Shown one piece after another: positions 43,955 through 52,219 of a DNA stretch of 64,000 nt; the stretch's first letter is position 1; each line of letters starts with the position of its first letter. Below the pieces are notes generated by a model. That model made no database searches, had not been told where the DNA came from, and saw only the letters and a program-made list of their open reading frames with translations. A program made the position numbers and the translations under genes. This DNA comes from UBA11889 sp046582115 (lineage in GTDB: Bacteria; Pseudomonadota; Gammaproteobacteria; Pseudomonadales; Azotimanducaceae): the NCBI GenBank assembly GCA_046582115.1, contig JAYGFA010000047.1, positions 1-64,000 on the forward strand. Reading direction: 5' to 3'.

Positions 43955-44737
43955 ATGAGCGTCATCGCTACGGATCACACGAACGTTGACTGGAGTCAGA
44001 TTGTCGCCGATCTGAATCGGTTCCTTCGGCTGAGAACCACTCCCATCGGCATGAAAATGTTCGAAAACAAATCAGATATGGAAGCAATCCCGAAAATACG
44101 CCGACCCTCGGACGTCCACACCACAGATCAGATCGTCGGGCAGGCGTGTCGTAACGGTTGGACCGTTGGCATCACCGCCGAAGACCTCGTGGGTGCGCAG
44201 TGTCAGGTGGTCATTGGCCTCGCGCCTCGTAGCGAAGAGTGGCTGTCCGGAAGCAATATGGCCGGCGTTTGGTACGAAACAAAGGAAGAATCTTCCAGAC
44301 ACCAGCGCGCGATGGATGTTGCTCCGTACGGGGCGTTCGAAGCCATGGCCGTTAGTCCACTCGCAAGTGGTCGCCTATCTCCTCCAGATATTTGCCTTAT
44401 CTACGCCACACCCGCGCAAATGATCTTGTTCATTAACGGGTTGCAGTGGGCCGGCTACAAGAAACTGGAGTGGGGATGTGTAGGCGAAAGCGCCTGTGCC
44501 GACAGTTGGGGCCGCGCACTCGCAACGGGAGAACCGAGTCTTTCGATCCCCTGTTTTGCGGAACGACGCTACGGGGGAGTGATGGAGGACGAATTGCTGA
44601 TGGCTATTCCACCACATTTCTTGCCCAAAGTGATCGACGGACTTGACCACTTGTCTCGCAATGGCTTGCGCTACCCCATCCCTCAGTACGGTATCAACAA
44701 TGATGTTAGAGCTGGGATGAACGTCAGCTATCAGTGA
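43955..44737 (+). CDS. DUF169 family protein
   Basis: A 260-residue protein of the DUF169 family, whose function is unknown. The family pattern is visible as LRLRTTPIGMKMFEN near residue 25, then QIVGQACRNGWTVGITAED, and GCVGESACADSWGRALATGEPSLSIPCFAERRYGG with conserved cysteines. There is no signal peptide or membrane segment. AAGGAG lies 9 bases before ATG 43955. It follows the crotonase gene and overlaps the convergent acyltransferase pseudogene by 14 bases at the 3' end. Confidence 0.88.
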   Translation: MSVIATDHTNVDWSQIVADLNRFLRLRTTPIGMKMFENKSDMEAIPKIRRPSDVHTTDQIVGQACRNGWTVGITAEDLVGAQCQVVIGLAPRSEEWLSGSNMAGVWYETKEESSRHQRAMDVAPYGAFEAMAVSPLASGRLSPPDICLIYATPAQMILFINGLQWAGYKKLEWGCVGESACADSWGRALATGEPSLSIPCFAERRYGGVMEDELLMAIPPHFLPKVIDGLDHLSRNGLRYPIPQYGINNDVRAGMNVSYQ

Positions 44738-45604
44738 GCTGGGCCTCTTTCGCATCCCCGAGAGACAATACAGCTTCGCGTAACACCTCGGTCAGCGCGT
44801 GACGAGATTGACATCGTTCTAGCTCTCGGTGCGAAATCGGAGCACCGATCTTGAACCGAACGGTATCGCCTCTCATCTTAAGGGCCTCGCGTATCAAGGT
44901 CGCCATACGCAGCGGCTCGCTCAGCCAACTCGCGAAATGAAACAAACGGCTGTTTTGACCAAAAAATACACTGGTACGACGGTCGCTTTGCTTGCTTCCA
45001 GTAATTTGCGAACGTACGTCGACCAGGGAAACTCGGTAACCTGTCCAAAACTCGCGCGAGTCGTTGCAGTGGAAACCATGCCTGACGGAAAGATCAACAC
45101 GGTTCCTCGTTCGTCAAGCATCTTTCGAGCGCGCCGTCGGGTATTCACGTGGTTGCGGACCGCAGCCCGGTTGGATTCAAATTCGATGGGAAGAAAGTAC
45201 AGTACTAGGTCCTTGTCTTGGCATAGAACCGAATAAATAATGATGCCAAACGTCCCCCGAGTGCGAGTCGCGAGGTCGCACAACACAGCACCATCAACGA
45301 TTCCGAAGCGATGATTTGCGACAAAGACCACGGGTCCTTGATCTGAAATAACGGTTTCTATTTCGCCGCTACGCTCGACGTTAATCGAAGCAAGGCACAG
45401 CGCGTCCGCAATAAAATGTTTCAATTCAAACGGTGTCCGTTTGAGTTCATCGTAGATCCTTTGCATTTCTTGGCTACCCAAAAGCCGCTCCATGACGCGC
45501 ATGTAGATCGCCTTGAGGCAAGGGTCGTTCGGTTCAACATACGAAATAACGGGCCTTTCCCGCGTATAAGCCGAACGTCCGGCGTTCGACGTCGTCGTGC
45601 TCAT
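44724..45604 (-). pseudogene. frameshifted lysophospholipid acyltransferase family gene
   Basis: The reading frame starts at ATG 45604 (AYTRERPVISYVEPNDP...) and holds the acyltransferase motif VFVANHRFGIVDG (active His and Asp) and the phosphate-binding VLIFPSGMVSTA. After VVPVYF it runs into a stop at 44921. The family then expects GQNSRLFHFASWLS, which is found in the next frame and stays open to 44724. The shift sits in a run of six T (plus-strand A 44962-44967); one extra T would restore Y-F-F-G-Q-N-S-R-L and about 293 residues. It may be a real mutation or a homopolymer sequencing error. The enzyme would acylate a lysophospholipid or related lipid. Confidence 0.8.
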
Positions 45605-45710
45605 GAAAACGGTCGAAGAAGTCTGCGAGATTCCATGAACAATCCCGTTAGTCTGTCAAACAGTGTTACCTGGGTCCCCGGTCTTACGCGAGCGGTTACC
45701 AGAATATGCG

Positions 45711-46979
45711 TCATACCGTGCGCTGATATACGCGCCAAAAACGTCGGTGCAGGTCGAGTGTATGGACGCGCATGATCTCGACGCCACGACTCGCTAATTT
45801 TGCCGACACAGCTAATGTTTCAGGGTCGCGTTCGCTCGGCGGGACCTTCGTCATTGACTCAAGATAAGACTTTCGACTATGGCCAAACAATAAGCGACAG
45901 TCGAGTTCCATCAATTCTCGTGCTCGACCTATGATTTCAAGAGACTGCGTCTGAGTCTTACCAAAACCAATGCCCGGATCGATGATCACACGTTCGCGCG
46001 CTATGCCCGCTCTTTCAAGTATTTCAAGGCGTTCGCCAAACCAAATGCGAAGAACAGCTAGCGGATCGCAATCGAGTGGCAGCACGTTATTGGGATCGGC
46101 GGGCACCGACAAACTATGCATTAGTACGAGATCGCATCGACTATCCGCGAGAACCTCAATCATTTCTCGATCAGCGAGACCACTGACATCGTTAACGATC
46201 GAAGCACCGGCCTCGATCGCCCGAGCGGCGGTCGCTGGCGATCTTGTGTCGATGCTTATTTTCGGTCGAAGCAGCCGCCCCGAAAAATGTTGATCGAGAT
46301 GCTCCAGCACGGGTCCGACCCGGCGCCACTCCGTTTCGGGATCAACGTCGACGGCACCAGGGCGTGTCGATTCGCCACCAATATCGATGTAATTGCCGTC
46401 GAGCAATTCGGGTTGCACCGCGGTTGGCTCATCGTCCTTTAACCAGCGTCCACCATCTGAAAACGAGTCGGGCGTAACGTTGATCACGCCCATCCACGCG
46501 GGCAGCGATTCATCGATCCGCCGCTTGAGCTGCAGCACGGTTTCCTTCGTACCAGGGAGACGGCGGGATGGAACGATTTCTGCCAAAGGGGCGAGCACGA
46601 AGGCGCGTTCCCTCACGCCAACGTGAGGAATAACGAGGTCGGGCGTGGTGATTGTCTCGTCATCGTACGCCAGCAAATCAACATCGATAATTCTGGGAGC
46701 CCATCGCTCTGCGTCGGCCCGGCCGAGGCGTCTCTCGATTGCTTGAGTTGCCGCCAACAGGTCATGGGGCTTCAAGGACGTTGAAAGTTCTACAGCTACG
46801 TTCAGGAAGGGTTTGTCCCACGTCGGCGGTGAACCTGGCGCAAGTAGCGCTTCACTCTCGTACAACGTAGACCATCGAAGCAGTGACGTTCCTGATAGCC
46901 CCGCCAACGCTTCCATGCCTTTTTCCATATTGACGCATCGGTCTCCAAGGTTAGACCCGAGACCAAGCAACACGGTCAT
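45711..46979 (-). CDS. folKP: bifunctional HPPK-dihydropteroate synthase (FolK-FolP fusion)
   Basis: A 422-residue fusion for two sequential folate steps. Residues 1 to about 155 are pyrophosphokinase (HPPK): LLGLGSNLGDR, then ERWAPRIIDVDLLAYDD. Residues about 165-422 are dihydropteroate synthase: MGVINVTPDSFSDGGR, DIGGESTRPGA, ISIDTRSPATAARAIEAGA, DPGIGFGKT and LFGHSRKS. The HPPK-DHPS order matches fusions known from plants, fungi and some Francisella. ATG 46979 overlaps the stop of the upstream folK-folB gene by 4 bases (ATGA), so the two fusions are translationally coupled. Confidence 0.92.
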   Translation of the reverse strand: MTVLLGLGSNLGDRCVNMEKGMEALAGLSGTSLLRWSTLYESEALLAPGSPPTWDKPFLNVAVELSTSLKPHDLLAATQAIERRLGRADAERWAPRIIDVDLLAYDDETITTPDLVIPHVGVRERAFVLAPLAEIVPSRRLPGTKETVLQLKRRIDESLPAWMGVINVTPDSFSDGGRWLKDDEPTAVQPELLDGNYIDIGGESTRPGAVDVDPETEWRRVGPVLEHLDQHFSGRLLRPKISIDTRSPATAARAIEAGASIVNDVSGLADREMIEVLADSRCDLVLMHSLSVPADPNNVLPLDCDPLAVLRIWFGERLEILERAGIARERVIIDPGIGFGKTQTQSLEIIGRARELMELDCRLLFGHSRKSYLESMTKVPPSERDPETLAVSAKLASRGVEIMRVHTLDLHRRFWRVYQRTV

Positions 46980-47854
46980 CGACGCGTTCGCATGATGAAG
47001 GCCGTTCCTCCACGGAGATCTGGGATGGGGGGGTGGCATTTACGTACTTCAAGCGTTAGTTCAGAACCAGATTCCGTCAACATCTCGCTCAATTCGTCTA
47101 AGCAACATCCGGCAAGATGTTCAATCGTCCGAAACGCACGGGAACCGACGAGCGCGATAACGTGTCGGCACATAACGCCGTAGTCTAGGGTTCCATCGAT
47201 CTCATCGGTACTGCACGCCTCGGGCACGCTCGGAAACGTGACGTTAATGGAGATCGACACTTCCTGCGGATTCTCGCGTTCACTATCCGGTACGCCAAGA
47301 CGGACGTCCACGCGGAGATCGTCTACCCGTAATTCTGGTCGTACTTGCGTTTGCGTTGAAACGGAGCTACACGCTACCGGGTGAACCGTGAGCGGTACCT
47401 CTTCGCGCTCCAGCCGAGACCAAAGCTCAGCAAACGTTCTACCAACCACGGGATGAACCCGTTCCGGTTCCAATTCAGACAAAGGCTTCAAGTAGTAAGC
47501 AGCCGTGACAGTTTCCGGGCGCGGTAAAACCAGGCGGTCATTCTCAATAACCACGTCCCCGAACAATAGTAAATCAAGATCGATCGTTTTCGATGCCAAT
47601 CGCGGCGCCGCCAAGTCTTTGCCACCCCGGATTTCGATTTCATGGAGGACCCCAAGCACTTCCGACAACTGGATCATCGTTCGAAAACGAACCACCAGAT
47701 TGACGAAATCATCACCCTTAAAACCGACGGCTGGGTTTCGATATGCCGTGGATAGCTCGATTGCCCCAAATCGCTCGCGCAAATCCGTGAGGGCTGCGCC
47801 GATACGCACATCCGGATCGACGTTGCTGCCAATCCCGACAAAAACATCAGTCAT
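46976..47854 (-). CDS. folKB: bifunctional HPPK-dihydroneopterin aldolase (FolK-FolB fusion)
   Basis: A 292-residue fusion. The N-terminal HPPK (residues 1 to about 160) has VGIGSNVDPDVRIG, the YRNPAVGFKGDDFVNLVV signature of one gammaproteobacterial HPPK type, and SKTIDLDLLLFGD. The C-terminal domain (residues about 175-292) is a FolB-type aldolase, with RVDDLRVDVRLGVPDSERENPQEVSISINV and TIEHLAGCCLDELSE. The enzyme steps would flank the HPPK reaction. A second HPPK is in the next gene, so pyrophosphokinase is encoded twice. ATG 47854 follows the unknown 47877-48920 gene by 22 bases. Confidence 0.9.
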   Translation of the reverse strand: MTDVFVGIGSNVDPDVRIGAALTDLRERFGAIELSTAYRNPAVGFKGDDFVNLVVRFRTMIQLSEVLGVLHEIEIRGGKDLAAPRLASKTIDLDLLLFGDVVIENDRLVLPRPETVTAAYYLKPLSELEPERVHPVVGRTFAELWSRLEREEVPLTVHPVACSSVSTQTQVRPELRVDDLRVDVRLGVPDSERENPQEVSISINVTFPSVPEACSTDEIDGTLDYGVMCRHVIALVGSRAFRTIEHLAGCCLDELSEMLTESGSELTLEVRKCHPPIPDLRGGTAFIMRTRR

Positions 47855-47876
47855 AGTAATCAGGTTGAAGCGTTCC

Positions 47877-48920
47877 TCAGCCAGCGGCGACCATGAAGTC
47901 ACGATCTGCCAAGGCGTCAAATTGCGCCAGCACACGCCTGCCTTCACCGTGCTTGAGGATGCGTTCTTTAATAACGTTGTATTGTTGTTCGGCGGCGATA
48001 CGAGGCTGCTGTTCCGTCGCCCAAGCAATGAGTTGTTCCCAAAACGGGTCCAGCACGTTGCTTCCTAATGCGGTCCCTCCATCTTCCGTTTTGAAGTGCA
48101 AGGACCGCAATTCACCAATGTATAGGCGTAGAGATTCGACATGGATTCGTTCGTCCGTCCGAATCCTCTCGACAATTTCCGCCGCCAACTCTGCTTCCGC
48201 ACGTTTATCGGTAAACAAATCATCGGTACGCAATGTTTCCTGTGTATTGGCGAATCCAATTTCGGCGCGAAATTCGATCACCAACAAATTCATCAAAAAA
48301 CTGAGTGCCATTTCGTACGGCTGCGGAATTTGCGGCATCCACCGTCTGCCTGCCTCTGCACGACTTATACCTTGAGGCGGTTCGATGTCGGGGAATGCAC
48401 CAGGACCAAAAACCAAATCGCGCGTAACAAACCACATTACGTCGTGACCTCCGATGCCCTTTTCAGGTTGACCACCTTCGTCAATTCCGTGGGCTTCAAG
48501 AAGACCCGTCTTTAGGTGGCCGATCGCCATTTGGCCGATGTCTTCAACCACTAAATCTTGCATGTCCGGGAATGGCATGTCGGCAATCATCCGTCCACGC
48601 CCTTCGATTTTTCCGGTAATCGTCAAGGTATTCCAGAAGGTTTGTCCAAGGCCTTCACGGATCAACAAGCGCTGTTGCTCCGAATTCGGTACCCGAGGCC
48701 CGCTCAAAAGAGACGCGTCAGCATCTAAAAGATCACCACCGCGATCACGCAGAGCGTCGGCCCAATTGGCGATCGCCACACCCCGTATTTTTGAGCGCGG
48801 TGGAATATAATCGCCGTCGGAACTGAATCCGCCATGTAATACCTGGCTATCGACGACATGCGCCGAAGCAAAATCGTGGTCCGTCATTAACTCGTCACGC
48901 GAGAATAGAAGTTTCGCCAT
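47877..48920 (-). CDS. conserved protein of unknown function, possibly ferritin-like
   Basis: A 347-residue protein I do not recognise. It begins MAKLLFSRDELMTDHDF and has long helical stretches. IVERIRTDERIHVESLRLYIGEL carries an E-x2-H pattern, preceded by EFRAEIGFANTQETL. Such spaced Glu/His residues resemble di-iron ferritin-like proteins, but this is only pattern inference. There is no signal peptide or membrane segment. AGGAG lies 7 bases before ATG 48920. It lies upstream of the folK-folB and folK-folP genes with 22 bases to the next start, so it is probably co-transcribed with folate genes. Confidence 0.7.
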   Translation of the reverse strand: MAKLLFSRDELMTDHDFASAHVVDSQVLHGGFSSDGDYIPPRSKIRGVAIANWADALRDRGGDLLDADASLLSGPRVPNSEQQRLLIREGLGQTFWNTLTITGKIEGRGRMIADMPFPDMQDLVVEDIGQMAIGHLKTGLLEAHGIDEGGQPEKGIGGHDVMWFVTRDLVFGPGAFPDIEPPQGISRAEAGRRWMPQIPQPYEMALSFLMNLLVIEFRAEIGFANTQETLRTDDLFTDKRAEAELAAEIVERIRTDERIHVESLRLYIGELRSLHFKTEDGGTALGSNVLDPFWEQLIAWATEQQPRIAAEQQYNVIKERILKHGEGRRVLAQFDALADRDFMVAAG

Positions 48921-49007
48921 GACGGCACTCCTGGTAATCCAAGCTCTGCGATTCTAACCCAAGTTAACGGTCGCGGTAGGTGCCCCGACATGGTGGGTGC
49001 CCGGAGC

Positions 49008-50366
49008 TCAGTCGGTGGCGAAAGACTGCACCAGGTCAACCATAAAAGCGGTGCCCTTTGTCAACGTTTCTAACGAAATGCGCTCGTCATTCCCATGGAC
49101 ACCACCACCTTCATTTTCTGTCAATGCCGTCGGCGAGAACCCGTAACTTTGGATCCCTACATCGCGAAAAAAGTGGCTGTCCGTGAATCCCGTAGAAACC
49201 CCTGGAATTGCCGTCGCTCCCGGAAACCACTCGCTGGTCTTGGTCTCAATTAAACGAAACAGCGACGTATCCATGGAACTGCTTGTAGGTGTAAAGCTCA
49301 TAATGCGTTCAATACTCACATCTCGATCATTCACAATGGTGGTCACTTCGGCAATAAATTCGTCCACGTCTTGATCAGGTACCAATCGACAATCGAGTTC
49401 AAGTACTGCCTCGGGCGGAACCACATTAATTTTCTTACTACCCTGTAGCGTTGTCAGCGAGCAGGTATTACGTAACAGTGCGTGATATACAGGCGCGGTC
49501 ATTTGTAACGTCCGCATGAATGCCGTATCAGTTACGTGAGCGCCTACGTCTTCAAACGCGCTTTTGAGTTCGGGTCGCTGAAATTGGGCAACCCCCCGAA
49601 ATAAGTTAGCGACCGGCTCAATGACCCGTGCTTCGAAGCGCGTGTCTGCGAGACGTTGTCCCGCGCGCAAAATGCGCGTAATCGCCGTCTGTCCTAGTGG
49701 AACGGAACCATGACCCGGCCGACCCCTCGCCGTTAAACGCAGCCAAACGGGTACTTTTTGAGTGACTTCAACGAAAAAAACGGTGTTGGTACTAAATCGT
49801 CGGCCGCCGCCGCCCTCATTAAGTACATAGCCAACGCCGTCAAAGATCTCAGAACGTTTTTCTAACAACCAACCAGCACCCAAGAAACCGCCGGCTTCTC
49901 CATCCGCCGTTGCTACATAGAGAACATCTCGATTCAATTTACTGCCCGACGCGTGCAGAGCCAAAAATGCCTGCAGCTGCATGATTCCGAGTGCCTTCAT
50001 GTCGAGCGCACCTCGACCGTAAAGGTATCCTTCCTTGGTAATCCCCCCATAAGGGTCGACGTTCCAGTGCGAAGCATTGGCCGGAACCACATCAATGTGA
50101 TGTAAGAGGACCAATCCAGGCTTTCCGTTGCCTCGCAGTCGCGCCCATAAGTTTCCACGTCCCGGCACGGATTCTGCCGTATCGTATGGAATGCCCGCCT
50201 GCTTCAGTATCCCGCCGAGAAATTCGACGCCGCGCGTTTCGTTGCCCGGCGGGTTGGTCGTATCGACTCTTATGTATGCCGCCAATCTCTCCGGCGCGAG
50301 CTCGACGAACGGATCTCCCGAGCTCGAAACAAAGACCAATAAGACCAGAACAATCAAAGGGCGCAA
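49008..50366 (-). CDS. secreted M20 family peptidase with altered catalytic Glu
   Basis: A 452-residue M20/M28-like dizinc peptidase, exported by a signal peptide (residues 1 to about 17, LIVLVLLVFVSSSG). Metal-site motifs are LLHHIDVVPA and YGRGALDMKALG, followed by GHGSVPLG and GVSTGFTDSHFF. In active members the pair DEE supplies the general base and a metal ligand. Here the codons read D-G-E (VATADGEAGGF), so the base Glu is Gly. It may be inactive, use another residue, or have a sequencing or assembly error. The start is TTG 50366, with GGAG 7 bases upstream. Confidence 0.85.
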   Translation of the reverse strand: MRPLIVLVLLVFVSSSGDPFVELAPERLAAYIRVDTTNPPGNETRGVEFLGGILKQAGIPYDTAESVPGRGNLWARLRGNGKPGLVLLHHIDVVPANASHWNVDPYGGITKEGYLYGRGALDMKALGIMQLQAFLALHASGSKLNRDVLYVATADGEAGGFLGAGWLLEKRSEIFDGVGYVLNEGGGGRRFSTNTVFFVEVTQKVPVWLRLTARGRPGHGSVPLGQTAITRILRAGQRLADTRFEARVIEPVANLFRGVAQFQRPELKSAFEDVGAHVTDTAFMRTLQMTAPVYHALLRNTCSLTTLQGSKKINVVPPEAVLELDCRLVPDQDVDEFIAEVTTIVNDRDVSIERIMSFTPTSSSMDTSLFRLIETKTSEWFPGATAIPGVSTGFTDSHFFRDVGIQSYGFSPTALTENEGGGVHGNDERISLETLTKGTAFMVDLVQSFATD

Positions 50367-50437
50367 ATGCGAACTCCGGTTTGCAGTTTAGTAATCGCGC
50401 TGCCACCATGAATGGCCACCGGGGAGGGACCATACCG

Positions 50438-51682
50438 ATGAAATTTGGGATTTTCTACGAACACCAATTGCCACGTGACTGGGACATCGAAAGTGAACAC
50501 CGGCTTTTAAAACAGTCCCTTGCTCAGATCGAACTCGCTGACCAACTGGGTTTCGACTACGCCTGGCAAGTTGAACATCATTTTCTCGAAGAATACTCGC
50601 ACTCATCAGCACCGGAGGTTTTCCTCGCGGCCGCTAGCCAGCGTACCAAGAACATCCGTCTCGGGCATGGGATCGTACAGCTGACCACCAATCATCCAGC
50701 CCGGGTCGCGGAGAAAGTGGCAACGCTCGACCTCGTTTCCGATGGCCGCGTTGAGTTAGGTTTAGGTGAAGGCGCTTCTGTCACCGAATTGCACCCTTTC
50801 AATCTGCGTTTTCGCGATAAGCGTGAGGTGTGGGAAGACGCCGTCCGCTGCACCCTGCCCATGTTCTGGAACCACGCCTGGGAATACGAAGGCAAGTTCT
50901 TCAAGTTCCCTTTACGAGCCGTAGTTCCGAAACCGCTTCAAAAACCGCACCCGCCATTATGGGTGGCTTGCTCGCAGCTCGACACCATTAAGTATTCCGC
51001 ACACAGGGGTATGGGTTCACTGTGCTTCAAGTTCGTCAGTCTCGATGCGGCTAAAGCTTGGGTTCACGCCTACTACAACACGTTTATACATAACCTCGAA
51101 AAACTCGCCGACTATCAGACCAACCCAAACATCGCTGTCGTCGCGGGGTTCATGTGTGCCGAGACCGATGAAAAGGCATGGGAAAAAGCGGACGGATGGA
51201 CATTTTTTCAGTTTGCTTTGCAGCTTTATAACAAAGAAGGCCCTTTCGAACCTGGATCCATGAATTTTTGGGAGCGTTACCAAGAATGGAAGAAAACGCC
51301 AGAAGGTCAAAAACGAACCGGTAGCGAACTCATTGGGTCTCCGGACACCATCCGCGAACGTCTGTTGGAGCTTGAAAAATCGCACGTGGATCAAGTGATT
51401 CTCCTCAACCAAGCCGGCAAGAATACACACGCCGACATCTGCTCGAGCCTCGAATTATTCGCCCGCGAAGTGATGCCCGAATTTAAGGAACGGCATGGCG
51501 AACAAGAAGAATGGAAACAAGCGGTACTTGCGGGTGACATCGAGCTCGAGGAAATCGACACCGATCCTTTCAACTTTGCCGCGCGGTTGAAGCCGAACCA
51601 GCCTTCAACAAGCGATGCCAAGGACATGATTTCTGGGGTTACCGGCCGACCGGAAGCCGAGTCGGTTCAGAGAAGTAATTGA
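50438..51682 (+). CDS. LLM class flavin-dependent oxidoreductase
   Basis: A 414-residue luciferase-like monooxygenase that uses reduced FMN or F420. MKFGIFYEHQLPRDW is the opening beta strand of the TIM barrel, and WQVEHHFLEEYSHSSAPEVFLAA and RIELGLGEGAS-type segments mark the flavin site. GSPDTIRERLLELEKSHVDQVIL is the C-terminal family end. Relatives oxidise alkanes, aldehydes or amines; the substrate here is unknown. ATG 50438 has GGGGAGGG about 9 bases upstream; the frame is open further upstream over the antisense peptidase gene but without homology. It is divergent from the M20 gene. Confidence 0.88.
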   Translation: MKFGIFYEHQLPRDWDIESEHRLLKQSLAQIELADQLGFDYAWQVEHHFLEEYSHSSAPEVFLAAASQRTKNIRLGHGIVQLTTNHPARVAEKVATLDLVSDGRVELGLGEGASVTELHPFNLRFRDKREVWEDAVRCTLPMFWNHAWEYEGKFFKFPLRAVVPKPLQKPHPPLWVACSQLDTIKYSAHRGMGSLCFKFVSLDAAKAWVHAYYNTFIHNLEKLADYQTNPNIAVVAGFMCAETDEKAWEKADGWTFFQFALQLYNKEGPFEPGSMNFWERYQEWKKTPEGQKRTGSELIGSPDTIRERLLELEKSHVDQVILLNQAGKNTHADICSSLELFAREVMPEFKERHGEQEEWKQAVLAGDIELEEIDTDPFNFAARLKPNQPSTSDAKDMISGVTGRPEAESVQRSN

Positions 51683-51690
51683 CGTGACCT

Positions 51691-51882
51691 TTACGATCCT
51701 CGATTAAGCGCAAGCCATACTCGCTCTGACGTCAGCGGCATGTCGATTGCCGAAACGCCACAACGACTGAGCGCATTGAGCACGGCATGAACTATAGCGG
51801 GTGGGGCACCGCAAGCGCCGTCCTCGCCGATCCCCTTCACACCTAATTCGTTGGACGGCTCAAGACTTTCTTGAAACTGACA
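51691..51882 (-). pseudogene. remnant of xanthine dehydrogenase-family molybdopterin subunit (3' end)
   Basis: The reverse strand has a 63-codon frame without start that reads SLEPSNELGVKGIGEDGACGAPP and continues with AIVHAVLNALSR, IDMPLTSERVW and a stop at 51691. This matches the C-terminus of CoxL/XdhB-type molybdopterin-binding subunits (G-V-K-G-x-G-E-x-G, then GAPP). A stop at 51883 cuts the frame on the 5' side. At least 90% of the original gene is missing, so it is a dead fragment. Confidence 0.7.
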
Positions 51883-51898
51883 TCAATCCTTGGCACGT

Positions 51899-52210
51899 GC
51901 GCGGCCGCACACCGAACGAAAATCGCTCGATTTTCTTCACCGCCCTCCCCGTTTCCTATTGGTGGTCCTTGTAATTAAGTCCCACGCAGAGAATCTTGTC
52001 GGGTGCAGTGATGGTTGGAAGATAGACGATTTCGCTGAGTCCATAATCGGGACCCTCGCCGATTCCTGCAGACAATTCTGTCAGCGCGTCGCCGGCGATG
52101 GCTGCTCTCAGACTATTGACGTCAGACCGAGTTCCTACATCGGCAACCCCATCACCAACCACACAGCCAAATGTTTCGAGGCCGTTCGCCGCGTACGTCA
52201 ACCACTTCAT
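51899..52210 (-). pseudogene. truncated fumarylacetoacetate hydrolase (FAH) family gene
   Basis: From ATG 52210 the frame reads MKWLTYAANGLETFG and later SEIVYLPTITAPDKILCVGLNYKDHQ, the family N-terminal domain and start of the catalytic domain. A TAG at 51956 interrupts it in the expected HQ-A-ETGR motif; ETGRAVKK continues after the stop. Then a frame change gives NRAIFVR, matching the family's next strand. After about 51900 homology ends and the molybdopterin oxidase remnant begins. About two thirds of the gene is lost. It lies 9 bases after the alcohol dehydrogenase stop, so the two were probably one operon. Confidence 0.75.
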
Positions 52211-52219
52211 GACGGGTTC

